Shown piece after piece: positions 11,520 through 23,903 of a stretch of DNA of 64,000 nt (the first letter of the stretch is position 1; each line of letters opens with the position of its first letter). A model generated the notes under the pieces. It ran no database searches. It was not told where the DNA came from and saw only the letters and a program-made list of their open reading frames with translations. This DNA is from Tetragonia tetragonoides (Eukaryota > Streptophyta > Magnoliopsida > Caryophyllales > Aizoaceae). Both the position numbers and the translations under genes were made by a program. The stretch covers positions 18,078,001 to 18,142,000 of the forward strand of contig CM076146.1 in assembly GCA_038025085.1 (NCBI GenBank). The letters run 5' to 3'.

Positions 11520-13362
11520 GTGGTCGGTGGGTGGTGGTGGTGGTGATGGGTTAGGGCATGGGCCACCATGCATGGTCGTTGGCCGTGGCCTTGGCTTGAT
11601 TATCAAGTTAGGGTTTCTGTTTTTCGTAATTAATTATTTTCGTATTTTCAGTAATTTTAATTATTGTTTTCATTTTTCTGTGCGATTTTAGAGTCCGATT
11701 TGACAAATTCAAAAGTCTAGATTGGTTGGCGAAAATCAAATAGTTTAATAAAAATATTAGTTTAATATTTCATCACTATTCAGTTTTTCATATTTAATAA
11801 TTATTATTCGGTAATTTTTTTTAATTAGGACTAAACGAGCAAGCGTGGTCACCTTTGGTTGTGGAGCGTGTCTACTATCTTGGAAGCGTTTGATAGGTAA
11901 GCGAACGTGCTTACCTTTTTTCAAAACCCGATCAAAAAGGTTTTTATGTGTTATGTGTTAATTGGGTAATTGTGGCGATTTAATGTGTAAAGCATGATTA
12001 AATTATATCAATCGTTGTTACGAATTTTATTAAGCATGTTTACTGCTGTAATTTTGTTTTTTGAGGTGACTGCTGTAATTAGATAATATGTGAGCATGTC
12101 GATTATATCATGTTTTTTAATTTAATGAGCTCATATGCTAATTTATGAGTAATCGTGATGATAATGGATTATTAATATTATTATGATATATTATGCATGC
12201 TACTTGGTATGGGATATATTGGGCACTAATGAGCATGTATTATATATTGTTTAGATGTATTTGGATGAATTGTGTTATTTGGATATCATGTTATCCTGCT
12301 GATCGAAGTGCTGTCGAAATTTTGCTAGACTATTCTCATCATGGTGAATTATTATTATCGTCGTTATTTACTATTCATTGTCAAGAGCATGAAATTAATT
12401 AGTAAGTCGTGGTCTCGTAGTACCACTAAGTCAACCAATGCAATTATGTGAATCGAATTTTAATGAGAGTAAGACTCCTAATGGATCTCTAGGAGTAGTC
12501 GAGCAATCGGAATTGCACCTAATGGTGTAGTTTAGGGATGCGTGATTTCCAATTTACTTTATGGACACCTCATTGTGTGTTCGGGACGGCTCATTCCCTA
12601 CTCATTATGTCCTCTAGGCGTGCTTATTAAACTAGAAGTAATATGCACACTAGAGTCATTAAGCCCATGGCGGAATTGTATCTTTCGATGAACAGTATGA
12701 GTAATCATTGTACCATTTGCTCTCTTACGCCGTATCTCTCTAATCAAGACGGATTGTCTATGTCGTGTTTCGAATGATCATTAAACAAGAATTGCATGTA
12801 AATGAACATCTTTATGCGTATGCTTGATTATTTGTTTATGTGTGTTTGCAAATGAATTTCAATGATTCTATTAAAACCTCAGGTAAGATTTGCGAAATGT
12901 TTTTACGGGGTATGGATGACGTTTACTCAGTTTATCTGATTTTTGTTTCTCTTTTGTTTTTTTTCTTTTCTTTTGTATTTTGTTTCCGTCACGGAAACCA
13001 AAGTGCAGGTTTAATCGAGTGAGGACGTACAACTTGGAAGGTAGAGTTGGCGTTGGAGTTAGAACTCTTTTATTTCAGTAGTTCAGTTTGTTGGGATTTT
13101 TGGTTTATTCCCAAATTGGCAAGTTGTAATAATTTTAATGTATTTAAATTCACTATTTAGACAACTCTGATATTAATGTTTAATTCATTTTAGTTTGCTA
13201 GTAAGCTCATTTTGATATCTAGTCTTTCTTTCTGCTTAGCATTTATTCCTTAGTGATAAATGTTGCAGTAACTACCCTTCGGTTTGTGAAGGTTCATTGG
13301 TGTCAAGTCATGTACAATGACGTCGATACCAGGAAATCATTGTAAATTCGGGGGGTGTTACA
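11520..13362 (+). mobile_element. Right part of a chromovirus-type (Tekay-like) gypsy LTR
   Basis: The stretch ends GGGGGTGTTACA at 13362 and is followed after two bases by a primer-binding site, so 13362 is an LTR 3' end. It has the usual make-up of long plant chromovirus LTRs: a long non-coding R/U5 region with no open frames. The upstream half is inferred to lie at about 6400-7132, separated by the CACTA. No gag or pol of this element remains in the window, since DNA beyond 13415 belongs to another transposon end. Assignment to the Tekay type rests on overall resemblance and is the least certain part. Confidence 0.6.
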
Positions 13363-13364
13363 AA

Positions 13365-13379
13365 TGGTATCAGAGTCAT
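13365..13379 (+). other. Primer-binding site (initiator Met tRNA)
   Basis: TGGTATCAGAGTCAT follows the LTR end by two bases. This is the standard plant LTR-retrotransposon primer site complementary to the 3' end of initiator methionine tRNA. It fixes the orientation of the LTR as plus. Confidence 0.8.
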
Positions 13380-13414
13380 AGGTTTAAAAGGTTGCTTAGG
13401 ATTAATAAATGAAT

Positions 13415-14295
13415 CACTACAACAAAAATGCTTTGAACCACGCTAAAATCCGCGGATTTAGCACACTTTAAAGCGTGGTAAATTTTTTTACCAAGCCTTC
13501 AAAAAGCGTAACTAAAATCAATGTTGATTATTTACCACACTTTTTTTAACCACGCTTTTATGCATAGACCAATGTTTTTTTTTCTCCACACTTTTATTTG
13601 TAGTAATTTTGTTCTCTCCACGCTTTTAGGCGTCATATTTTTGTAGGCGCCTTCCATGTATTTTGATGGCAGGAATCCTTATATTGCGCTCAAAAGCGTG
13701 GCAAAATTTTTGGAGATAACATAATATATTAATTCTTAAAAGAATACAACTATTTGGGAAGTAGTTGTTTCCACAATACTACTACGAAACATCTCAATAC
13801 AAAATATTACAAGAAAAAAGGCACTAATCTTGACAATCAACTAGTGGAGCTAGTTTCGAGTCTTGACATGGTAGATTTCCCACTTCACCAAAAGCCCTTA
13901 ATGCCGGCTATAATAGCATTATCATCACAAACAACAGGCTGCAACAAGCCAATAATAGCTCACTTCACAAAACAACACCAAGTTGCAACAACAGTAAGTA
14001 GTAGAGCACAGAAGCAGCCTCATACCAGTAGTAGAGTACAACAGACAGGAGCAGAAGCTTCATGACAGTGGCACAAAATTTACAGCAGCAACAACAGTAA
14101 AAAACCATATATAAGAACAACAATGTGACAGCAACATTAGTTCCATACAGCCCCAACCTCTATAGAACCTAGTTCCCCATCAGATTAGTGACAATACAAA
14201 AGCAGAAATAGAAAAAGTTTCGCACGCAATAGAATTACACATCCATCACCAAGAGAAGGCAGAATTCAATAAGAACATGTAGTAGCTGCTGATTT
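13415..14295. mobile_element. One terminus of a second CACTA transposon
   Basis: CACTACAACAAAAATGC at 13415 is a typical CACTA terminal repeat. It is followed to about 13700 by repeated AGCGTGG or CCACGCT motifs in both orientations, acting as subterminal repeats, and by a CAG/CAA-rich tract (13920-14120). The terminus cuts the internal region of the chromovirus-like element about 35 bp after its primer site. The matching terminus (ending TTGTTGTAGTG, followed by aat) was not seen anywhere to the right, so it has been lost or lies beyond the window. The copia element is inserted in what remains. Confidence 0.6.
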
Positions 14296-14300
14296 CGTAC
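14296..14300. repeat. Target-site duplication of the copia element (left)
   Basis: cgtac directly precedes the left LTR and is repeated at 21262-21266 directly after the right LTR. Confidence 0.9.
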
Positions 14301-14713
14301 TATTGGTATACATATAATATAATATAGGTAGATAGATACACCTACCTCGCAAGCGGAAGACTAAGATCGGAAGCTCGCCTTACTAACCAATGTATGTCGC
14401 CTCAAGTATGGAGAGGGCTACTAGAGTTCCCTTTTGGATATCACACAACCAAAACCCAGACCCAAATGGATGAAGGCTCTAATGAGAAGAACGCATGCTT
14501 CTTTTTGAGAGAATATTACTGACTTAATTATTCTGTTTATTCCACCAGTATATCATATATAGGGACTAGGTTAGTAAGAGTCCCAACCCTAAACAAATAA
14601 GAGTCCTATCTTATTAGTAACTCTCTAGTAAAAGATAACACATATCCCCTATTAACTAAATACATAATTCAGCCTTACACTGGCCAAATACTTGACCACG
14701 TCAAATATCATCA
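14301..14713 (-). repeat. 3' LTR of the copia element
   Basis: This 413-bp LTR matches the copy at 20860-21261. It starts TATTGG where the other copy keeps TGTTGG, and has a few extra bases (ggtagatag region near 14327). It ends atatcatca. Confidence 0.9.
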
Positions 14714-14727
14714 TCTCCCACTTGGCC
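14714..14727 (-). other. Polypurine tract of the copia element
   Basis: On the minus strand, GGCCAAGTGGGAGA directly precedes the LTR. Purine-rich tracts at this place prime plus-strand DNA synthesis. Confidence 0.7.
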
Positions 14728-15743
14728 AATAAGGCTATAGAAATTTAACACAAAAGTCATTGACGTCTTCTCATCTCATACGGATAATGGAGCGTGCGAC
14801 CATAATCTCAAACAAGGCGAAAGGTAATATATTAAGTCACTATCCGAACTAACATAATATCTATCTTAACTAGTATTATACCCCAAATTATTAGACCATC
14901 ATCCAAATATGGTATCACTAATACCTTTAGAAACCAGATTTGGTTTACTTTCTATGAAATCATGACTAACATGATTGCCCGGGCACAGATGTGATATCCA
15001 ATAATTTTTCCTTAAACACACATATCAAAATATTTAGACTTGATTGCTTTCCTAAACATGCTCCGCTAGACCGTATATATCATGGCCCTTGGATAACATG
15101 GTAAAGTAGCTACACCAAGTTTTTGACTTCTCAATATGGTTTTAAGTCAACAAAGAGCATAATTAAATCTGGACTTACACTGTCCACAGGGCTCACACAG
15201 TGACAAAGTAGGGATATCATTTTGTCACTTCCTATATTGGTCGTTTGAAAGCACATACAATATGATATGTATGTTATGGCATAGCTCCCACTAAGCAAGC
15301 ATGTCACACTTCTACGCCATACGAAATCTATCCCATATATACTACTACCTAACTTGAGTACACAACATATATTATAGTGCTCAGATTCGGCTTCAAGGCT
15401 TAGTATATGAAAAAAAATAATATTTCATACTCGACTCCATTTAGAGTCTAAACTTGGACTAACCAAAGCGACTTGTAATTTTTATGTCAGAAATACAACC
15501 CCATGTATAAAGACAACCATCATTATAAATCACTCAGAATAATATAATTTTAAATCTCATCTTGCTCACCACTAAGGTAACAAGGAGATCATTTTTATGA
15601 GGAAATGACCTTAGCCTGGTGACAATTTAATAATGTGCCTAAAAAAAATGATCATATTCACAATAGCACACAAAGAAACTTTATTCAATAAATGCTCATA
15701 ATATAAGATGTCCATTACCAAAAAAAAAACAAAACATGATTAA

Positions 15744-16350
15744 CTATTGTTCCAAAGTACTAAACTTTACGTAAACCCAAACTCTTGACATGGGTTTGGA
15801 ACACATCTCTTGGAATAGGTTTTGTGAAGGGATCAGCAACCATTCTATGGGTTGAGATATACTAGAAAGTAACTTCATTTTCTTTGATGGCATTTCGAAC
15901 AAAATGATAACATCTTTTAATATGCTTAGTCCTACGATGAAATTTAGGATCTTGAGCATATTGAATTGCAGCGGTGTTATCACAATGCATTTGAACAAGT
16001 TCATCAACTTTAGAGGTAATATCGAGGTCCCTAGGAAACCTCTTAGCCAAATCGCCTCTTGCACAACCATGCAGCTTGCAACATATTCAGCTTCTATGGT
16101 GGATAAGGCAATACAATCTTGTTTCTTACTACACCAAGAAATGGCTCCCCCTCAAAGAATAAAAGCATAGCTAGAAGTAGATTTAGACTCATCTACGTCA
16201 CCACCCCAATCTGCATCTGTATATCCCTTCAACTTTAAGTCTCCACCTTGGTAACAAAGAACTAAGTCACTCGTACCACGAAGGTAGCGAAGGATTCTCT
16301 TGACTGCTTGCCAATGAGTAGGTCCAGGGTTGCTTTGGAAACGACTAACT
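15744..16350 (-). pseudogene. copia RNase H domain (decayed)
   Basis: The frame 15862-16050 contains CDNTAAIQYAQDPKFHRRTK followed by H-I-K-R-C-Y-H-F-V-R, the highly conserved C-terminal RNase H block of copia polyproteins, including the catalytic D of the CDN triplet. Just upstream (16140-16200) the usual block for a domain beginning YADWGGD is recognisable in another frame. Frameshifts separate the pieces, so no continuous RNase H can be made. Confidence 0.75.
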
Positions 16351-17047
16351 AAACGTCTAAACTAACTGCATAACAAATGTCAGGCTGTGTACACAACATG
16401 GCATACATTAGACTACCCACTGCACTTGCATAAGGAACACTACTCATTTTGTCCTTTTCATTTTGAGTCTTAGGACAATGATCAAGGCTTAAGGTAAGAC
16501 CCTTCTCAACTGGAGTATCAACAGGTTTGGAATTCTGCATCAGAAAACGTTCCAACAGTTTCTTAAATAAGCTTCAAGCTTCTGGGAACGATTTCTAGTA
16601 ATATCCACACCAACACATTCTTGGCTTCACCCATATCCTTCCTCTCAAAAGATGATGATAGCCACACTTTGATAGCATTGATCATCTCCATGTTGTTTCC
16701 ATCCAAAAGTATGTCATAAACATACAAAGATAGAAATAAAATTCATTTCTCTGTTTTCTTAACATAACACAATGGTCTTTATCTACCATAGACAAGCCTA
16801 TCGAAGTGATGGCTTCATGGAATTTAAAATATCATTGTCTAGATGATTGCTTAAGACCGTATATGGATCTTTTAAGACGACACACTTTGTTATCTTGAGC
16901 TTTTGAGACAAACACAATAGGTTGATCCATATAAATTTCCTCTTCAAGTTCCCCATTTAGGAACGCTGTCTTAACATCCTTTTGGAATAACTCTAAATCC
17001 AAATGAGCAACCAAGGCTAGAAGTAGGCGAATAGAGGCAAATCTCAC
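16349..17047 (-). pseudogene. copia reverse transcriptase, C-terminal two thirds (decayed)
   Basis: The frame 16832-17047 gives the RT core with QKDVKTAFLNGELEEEIYM and RLKRSIYGLKQS, both copia RT landmarks. The active-site block, normally YVDD, reads YVYD at 16713-16724, so the first catalytic aspartate of the pair is lost. The frame 16349-16555 carries the post-RT linker with KPVDTPVEKG and SAVGSLMYAM. Pieces are in different frames. The element is incapable of its own reverse transcription. Confidence 0.8.
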
Positions 17048-18200
17048 TACTGTGGGAGAACGTCTCTTTATAGTCTATACCCTCAATTTGAGTATAACCT
17101 TTCGCCACTAGACGAGCCTTAAATTTCTCAATTGATCCATCTGCCCTACGCTTTATTTTGAAAACCCATTTGTTTCCAATAGACTTACGTTTGGGCGAAA
17201 GATCAACTAATTCCCATACCTTATTCCTTGTCATTGATTCCAGCTCATCCCTCATTGCATCCATCCATTCTTGACAATTAGGTGAAGATATAGCCTCTTC
17301 ATAAGAGTTTGGCTCTTCAATGTTTAAAGGAGTGCAAAGAAAAATATCCCCTTCAATATGGAAATACTGTCGGGGAACATTTCCACGTTCACTCATTCGT
17401 AACTTGTGACCCTCATTGTTACCCACACTACGTAATGGTTCTCTCCCACTATCCTCTAAGATCATGGGATTATCATCATTAGTAGGTAAAACCTCATTAT
17501 CCTTGGTGATATCATTATGAGTTTCAATTCTCTCACCCTTACCAAGGGATAATTCTGGTTCCTCTTGCAACTCATACAAGTTGAGGTCCTTTTTCATTTC
17601 ACCTATTGTTGGGAACTCATCCTCAAGAAACTCGACATTTCGACACTCAACTTCTGTCATTCCACCAGTAGGATGCTCACCGAACATAACATATCCTTTA
17701 GAATGTTCGGGATATCTAATGAACACCATTTTCGTAGCTTTCGGACCAAGTTTACCATGTTTATGCGTGGGGTTGTGGACATATCCAGCTGACCCCAAAG
17801 GCCTTAAGTGGTCCAAAACAGGTTTTCTACCATTCCATAACTCATATGGAGTGGCGGGTACACTTTTACTAGGCACTCGGATAAGGATATAGGTCGCTGC
17901 CAAAAGCGCATCCCCCCAAAAACTAATGGGGAGGTTGGCTTGAGCCATCATCGACCTAACCATGTCTAGTAATGTACGATTCCTTTATTCCGTGACACCA
18001 TTTTGTTGCGGAGTCCTAGGAATTGTAAGATGTCTTTGTATACCCCTTTTCTCACAAAATTCTTTGAACATATCAGATAAGTATTCACGACCACCGTCTG
18101 TTCGAAGAGCTTTTACACTCCTCTCCTTTTGGTTCTCAACTTCCGCAACGAAACGTGTGAAGTAATCTGATGCTTCATAGCGATGATACAATAAGTACAC
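16971..18200 (-). pseudogene. copia integrase core, C-terminal region and RT N-terminus (decayed)
   Basis: The frame 17985-18200 holds the integrase core, with D in ASDYFTRF, D in RTDGGREY and E in QQNGVTE, giving the DDE triad. The frame 16971-17963 continues with the end of the core (GDALLAATYILIRVPSKS), the C-terminal region, a long acidic hydrophilic linker, and the start of RT (WMDAMRDELESMTRNKVWEL, NKWVFKIK, ARLVAKGYTQ). A frameshift near 17965 and one near 17040 break continuity. Confidence 0.85.
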
Positions 18201-18301
18201 ATACCCAAAACTTCAATAATCATCAATGAAGGTGAGAAAATATATTGCACCATGGCGTGCCTTAACATTCATTGGTCAGCAAATGTCAGAATGGATCAGC
18301 T

Positions 18302-19068
18302 CTAAGGGATAAGATGCTCTGATGCCTTACCAAAAGGCTTCTTGCATGCCTTGCTAGCTAAACATGGCTCACACCTAGGTAACTTAACCCTAGTGAGCTG
18401 GTCTAGAAGACCTTCTTTAGCTAGCCTTGACAATCTTTCTTGGCCAATGTGACCAAGTCTATGATGCCACTTACCAGATTCAGACTCATTAATAAAAGCA
18501 GAAATAAAGGCAAACGTGGAATTATTATTAGAATAAGAATCATCTAAATCAAGTTTAACAAAATCACCCGTCAAGCTACCATGTCCAAACAAATCATCAT
18601 GGTAAGAAACAACCAAACCATTATCCTTAAAATTAAAGAAAATCCTAAGCGTAGCAATGATATAACTGAAACTAAATTACATCTAACTCCAGGGGCATAA
18701 AGAGCGTCATGCAATAATAGCGTCCTTCCTCCACGAAGTTTAAGTTGGTAGGTACCAACTCCATGAACATCCTCCTCACTATCATTTCCGAGCATGATGG
18801 TTTGAGTACCCACTGGAACACGATGATATTCTACGAAGCCAACTCTATCTCGCACTACGTGCTTGCTTGCTCCCGTATCTACAATCCAATCAGGAAGAGA
18901 GTGAGCAACTAATGCATAGGAACATACAATAGAGTTGATGGGAGAAAATACCTTCTTTGGTTCAGGACAATGCCGAGCCATGTGACCTTTCTTCCCACAG
19001 TTATAGCACTTTCGAATTGCTAAGCTTTTATTTTTCCCTGGGCCATTGCCTTCACGGGGCTTTCCCAC
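18302..19068 (-). pseudogene. copia zinc knuckle, protease and pre-integrase domain (decayed)
   Basis: The frame 18571-19068 shows the gag zinc knuckle CYNCGKKGHMARHC, then the aspartic protease with WIVDTGASKH and the flap-region pattern ending LYAPGVRCNLVSV. The frame 18302-18616 carries the integrase zinc-binding HHCC domain with H-H-R-L-G-H and C-E-P-C. A frameshift around 18600 separates protease from the pre-integrase domain. Confidence 0.85.
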
Positions 19069-19812
19069 ACCACCGTTTGGGCCCTAGGTGTCGAGAGGGG
19101 CGCTCACCCTGCTTTGCATTCCTACCGCGCTTGGGCCTCACAGCCTTGCATTTTCCACCATGAGCAACTAATGCAGTAGCAGCAGGAGCAGCAGGAGCAG
19201 CTGGAGGATGACTTGCCCGCTGACGCTCATCCTCCATTTCTAGGTGCCTAGAAATGTCAGCAAAGGTTTAATGTGTTCACTGTGAGTCATAAGCAATTTA
19301 AATTGTTTCCAATGCTCTTGATCATCTGGAAGTGAACCAATCACATTCAGAACTTGTTCCTCATCAGTCATATCTCTCTCAGCAGCTTTAAGGTCACGGG
19401 TCATGGCACCCATAACACGAAGATGTTCAGCCATGGTGTGTTTAGGGTCTTTGTTATATTTCATCCACTTTAAGTTCAAGGCACGAAGCCTATTAACAGA
19501 AGTCTGACCATAAGTTACCTTCAGATGAGTCCACATTTCTTCAGCAGTAGAACAATTCTCAAGCTCACCTATGAGATCGTTGTGCATACAGTTCAACATA
19601 GTGTAGCGTGCAGAACGTTCCCTTTTGGCCCACTCTTCATAATCCATCAGATCTTGGGCATAGTTGTCATGTGCGGTGTTTTTGGGTTTGACCACTGTTT
19701 TAGTTAAGGTGTCAAGGGTTTCACGTTCATTCAGCAGAAATTGGATCTTCCTATGCGAGATACCATAGTTCGTTCCATCCAATTTCTCAGAGGATGACAA
19801 ATCTCCAATCAA
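19052..19812 (-). pseudogene. copia gag (decayed)
   Basis: The 190-residue frame 19240-19812 begins with the copia gag opening (LDGTNYGISHRKIQFLL) and contains the helical blocks around YEEWAKRERSARYTML and LKWMKYNKDPKHTMAEHL. This is the UBN2-type capsid protein that packages the RNA. The frame shifts near 19240 into a basic Ala/Arg-rich linker (19052-19237), which then meets the zinc knuckle. Confidence 0.85.
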
Positions 19813-20847
19813 AAGTTTTGGATCCCATTCTACAAGTACATAATTTAATGGACATTAGACACATTATATTATTTAATTGAACTTCCAAAGTCATATTATT
19901 TATACCATAAGATCAAAAATTTTGCTAGGCTAGTAATCATCACTCGTTGGATAAATAATACTACTTACGATTCAATTAAAAACATAATTTATTTTAATGG
20001 AACTTATCCACACACATAAAAATAAATCTGCTTAAACAAATTAGCATGTAAGTCACACAACTACTGTATTTTATACGTAAAGATTGAAACATATTCATTG
20101 ACTCACACATGTCCAAGTATAGGACAATTGTCCAAACAAGTTATTAGTATTGCATACACTTCTAGCACTTGGCAAAACCAACAAAGGTGTATAAAGCTAA
20201 CTAAGTGATGTATGAATTTTAATAGCTAATACACATGTCAGAAACAAACAAAAAACTTACATAGATACAAGGTACTGATTGCATATAACTAGCACTCCGT
20301 AGCTATAACTTGGCATCATGATGTATGGGAACATATCACATTATTCATGCTCATACTTGATCGAAGGAAAGAAATCTGTTCATACATCAATCATGCCATA
20401 GTATAATAACTAATAAAATAAGTATCATGCCTTCATAAATAAAACATAATCTCACATGCTGGTCATTAAGAAAATAAGAGCAAAGAGTTACTGGTATAGT
20501 GGATCACCGAGACCAATAAAATAAAGTAAAAACAAAATCACCAAGATCATAAAGTCACAGTTCACCAAGCATCGTCAAGAATCACCAAGAATCATGCTTT
20601 ACATGTTGACTGAGTAGAACATACTTAATACATACTAGCATGTGAGAACGCGGAGATAAAAAAAATTAAACACTATACTGTCATCACAAAATATCTAACA
20701 AGCCAGTAAATTTATGAATAACTTATACGCACATTATATGTCTCAGAATTAAAAATTTAAATGAACAGATCATAAGACAATATATATGAACAGATCATAA
20801 AGGCAAAAATAAGAACAGATCATAAAAGCGAAAACGAGTATATATGG

Positions 20848-20859
20848 CACTGATATCAC
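20848..20859 (-). other. Primer-binding site of the copia element (degenerate)
   Basis: The minus strand next to the right LTR reads TGATATCAGTGC, two mismatches from TGGTATCAGAGC, the initiator-Met tRNA primer site usual in copia elements. Confidence 0.65.
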
Positions 20860-21261
20860 TGTTGGTATACATATAATATAATATAGATACACCTACCTCG
20901 CAAGCGGAAGACTAAGATCGGAAGCCCACCTTACTAACCAACGTATATCGCCTCAAGGATGGAGAGGGCTATTAGAGTCCCCTTTAGATATCACACAACC
21001 AAAACCCAGAGCCAATGGATGGAGGCTCTAATGAGAAGAACATATGTTTCTTTTTGAGAGAATATTACTGACTTAATTATTCTGTTTATTCCACCAGTAT
21101 ATCATATATAGGGACTAGGCTAATAAGAGTCCCAACCCTAAACAAATAAGAGTCCTATCTTACTATTACTCTCTAGTAAAAGATAACACATATCCCCTAT
21201 TAACTGAATACATAGTTCAGCCTTACACTGGCCAAATATTTGACCACGTCAAATATCATCA
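20860..21261 (-). repeat. 5' LTR of the copia element
   Basis: This 402-bp LTR starts TGTTGG on the plus strand and ends atatcatca, followed by the cgtac duplication at 21262-21266. Confidence 0.9.
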
Positions 21262-21453
21262 CGTACAATTTAATCCCATTTAGACCAGCTCATTAATAAG
21301 TTTGCATAACAAAGACAGAACACAAACATACCGCCTCTACTACCACAGACCTAAATTTTGGGAATTCAACATGTCCAATACATCATCATTAAAGAACAAC
21401 AAGTACACATTCAACACAAAGTAACAATACAGGAAAACGAAAAAGGCTACATG

Positions 21454-22728
21454 TACACTAAGTGTATGAAGAGTGATATACACAAATCATCCTAGCCTTA
21501 CACTTGGCAACTTGCTTGAATATTGAGTGAAATCTTATTAAATGTGAGAAAGAATCTTTTTCAAATGAAATTTCAAATTGATTTTGAAATTTGGGATTTG
21601 AAGTTCAAATGGAAAAGCAAACAATAAGCATTTAATGCTAACAAATTTAATTAATATTTATTTTAGAAATTAGAAAATCAGATGACTCTTCCCATCCCCA
21701 TACAATTTTCCGACAACCTTGCAACGGTACTCACCCGCCCCTCTCTCTCTCTCTCTCCAACCGGCACAAACCCTTCAATCATTTTTTCGGAGACATTAAA
21801 ACGGCGAACTTATTTTCCGGCGAAGATTAGAAATTTCTAAAATCAGTGAAATATAGAATTTCCTAGTTAATTAGACACCCGCAAATATTCATATTTCAAT
21901 GTGTCGAGATAGAATCGATAAATCTTTTTTTTTTTCTTCTGGGTAGCCATTTTTTCCGGCGAGCTTGCGGTCGTGTATTAACTTGGAAAGATGTAATTTT
22001 GCTACCAAAGTCTTCACTAACGAAAAATCCAAGTACTAACTAATTTTGCAATCAATAATGCATTTTGCTACCATGGACTTCATTAATCTAAATACAAGTA
22101 CAAACTAAATTACAACTACTGCCTTCCAAATGCATATCATCAATCATAACAATTTTGCTACCATCTACGACATTTATGACTTCAAAAATGAAAATAATTT
22201 TGCTACCAATATATACATTAACCACCTGTTTTGATTGTCCTACGAAAAAAACTCTTCAATAAACACGAGAAGAAAAACAACCACAACAAAGAACAGACGG
22301 ACACTCTTCGCCGAAAAATTAATCAGAAAATATGGTGTAAAGTTTTGCCGGAAAATATGGGTAGAAAAGTATAAACGTAGGAATAAGTCGATAACAACTG
22401 GGCTCCTCTTTCGCCGGAAAATTCGCTTTTAGTCGGGATATCGCCGGAAAGTAATCGGAGAAGTTGGAGATCACCGAAAATAATGGAGCTCGTTTTTTTT
22501 TCCTTTCTATTTTCTCTCTCATCCCCCCTTTTTTTGGTCTTTCACATTCCCTTTCCCTCTTTATTTTTTTTTGGCTCCAAACCTCATATTTTTTCCCTCC
22601 TCTGGCCTCTTATTTTCCCTCCAAAACCTCCTAGTTTTCCTCCATAAGCTTTAAAGAAAGATTCTTAAGTAGGGACAAGTGAAGGGCTAAGATTATTTGT
22701 GTATATCTCTCCACATACACTTAGTGTA
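21454..22728. mobile_element. Element bounded by about 50-bp inverted repeats, 1275 bp, family uncertain
   Basis: The left arm (21454 to about 21505) starts tacactaagtgtatgaag. Its imperfect reverse complement is at about 22676-22728, ending cttagtgta, and the arms match over gatatacacaaat and the following tagcc block. The terminal 13 bases are themselves nearly palindromic, which blurs the exact ends, and no convincing target duplication was found. The interior has a TC tract (21742-21757) and repeated ttttgctaccat phrases (22001-22210) but no coding capacity. A Mutator-like or CACTA-derived MITE are possibilities. Confidence 0.55.
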
Positions 22729-23002
22729 TGTGTATCATGGTCCCAGGAAAACAAATACATTTGGGACACCGATTTTTGTGCTTGGCATGGAATTACAAGA
22801 TATTAATAACCTACAATTGCTTATGGACTGAATGAAACACCCAAATTTTAAACTATGGCTAAGTCTTCCTCAACATAGTAGTTAATCACTACCTATCTAC
22901 ATTACACGCATTGCTGAGCAAGATCAAGGAAAGTGAGCATGTGTTAGACTTGTACATCACATGAGTTACCGATCTACACTAAGATTATGATTATACCATG
23001 AA

Positions 23003-23099
23003 TAAACATGCAAACAAGAATGACTTAAATAGAGCAGTTAGATGATAAAAAAAAGTAGCTACAAACGGAGAAGTTAGATGATAAACAAGTAGCTACAAA
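23003..23099. repeat. About 37-bp tandem repeat interrupted by a hAT element
   Basis: Two copies of a unit containing gttagatgataaa and agtagctacaaa lie directly before the hAT element. A third copy (23912-23940) follows it, so the transposon inserted into a small array. Confidence 0.6.
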
Positions 23100-23903
23100 T
23101 AGACCTGGCAATACAGATGTGAACTCGATGACTCGATCCGAATAACCCGACCGTGACCCAATTCAACCCGAATAGCAAGATTCGAAATTGAACCGAAAAT
23201 CCAAAATAACCCGATCTAAACTGAACCAACCCGAAATTAGCAGATCCGATATGACCCGTAACCGAATCTGATCCAAACCAAAACCGACCCAGTCCGAATA
23301 ACCCAAAGTGACCCGAACCGAACACAACCCGAATCTTATGACCCAAACCATACCGAACCCGAATGCGAACCTAAACTGATAATAAATTAGTTTATTTATT
23401 TATTTTTATTTTTATTTTTATTTATGTTTATTTATTTATTTTTATCTATTTCTATTTCTATTTACTTATTTATTTATTCGTTAGTGTTTTAAAATAGTAA
23501 AATTAAATAATTTTAGATGAGATATTGACTGAAAACGACGTGAAATCATTCTGATATTGACCTAACTTGTACCCGAACTCAAATTGTAGTAGTGCAATCG
23601 TGGAAAATTGTACTAAAATCGAACTTGAAAAAAATTGTGACACAAATCTGGCCGACCAATGCCTGACCCGAACAAACCTGACCCGAACCGACCCGAACCC
23701 GAACCGAGTACAGTGATAACTCAATTCAACCCGAACCGATATGGCCCGAATCGGATTGACCAGAAAACAACATGAACCGAATCACCCGAGCCCAAATATA
23801 CCCGGCCCGACCCAAACCCAAACCCAAACCGAAAATAGAGATAATCCAAATTAGACCCGAACCCGACCTGAATCCGACCCAAATGACCCATTTGCTAGGT
23901 CTA
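23100..23903. mobile_element. Non-autonomous hAT-type transposon, 804 bp
   Basis: Terminal inverted repeats are TAGACCTGGCAA on the left and, as reverse complement, TAGACCTAGCAA on the right, which fits the hAT pattern. The flanking 8-bp duplication is gctacaaa (23092-23099) and gctataaa (23904-23911), differing by one base. The interior is full of ACCCGAACC-type short repeats in both halves and a TTTA-rich centre (23385-23490). There is no transposase. The short frames over it are repeat artefacts. Confidence 0.75.

Larger units (their letters stand above)
14301..21261 (-). mobile_element. Ty1/copia LTR retrotransposon, 6961 bp, decayed
   Basis: Paired LTRs, a 5-bp target duplication, a primer site next to the right LTR and a purine tract next to the left LTR define a complete element with coding direction minus. 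The coding order is gag, zinc knuckle, protease, integrase, RT, RNase H. The order integrase before RT is diagnostic of copia. The polyprotein is broken by several frameshifts and stops, the RT motif is mutated, and the LTRs differ by a small indel and point changes. About 1 kb of non-coding leader (19813-20847) and about 1 kb of 3' spacer (14725-15743) flank the coding part. Confidence 0.92.

Noticed and set aside
13754..14065. 103-codon frame upstream of the copia element
   Set aside because: It crosses a CAG/CAA-rich tract inside the CACTA end, with low-complexity composition and no recognisable domain.
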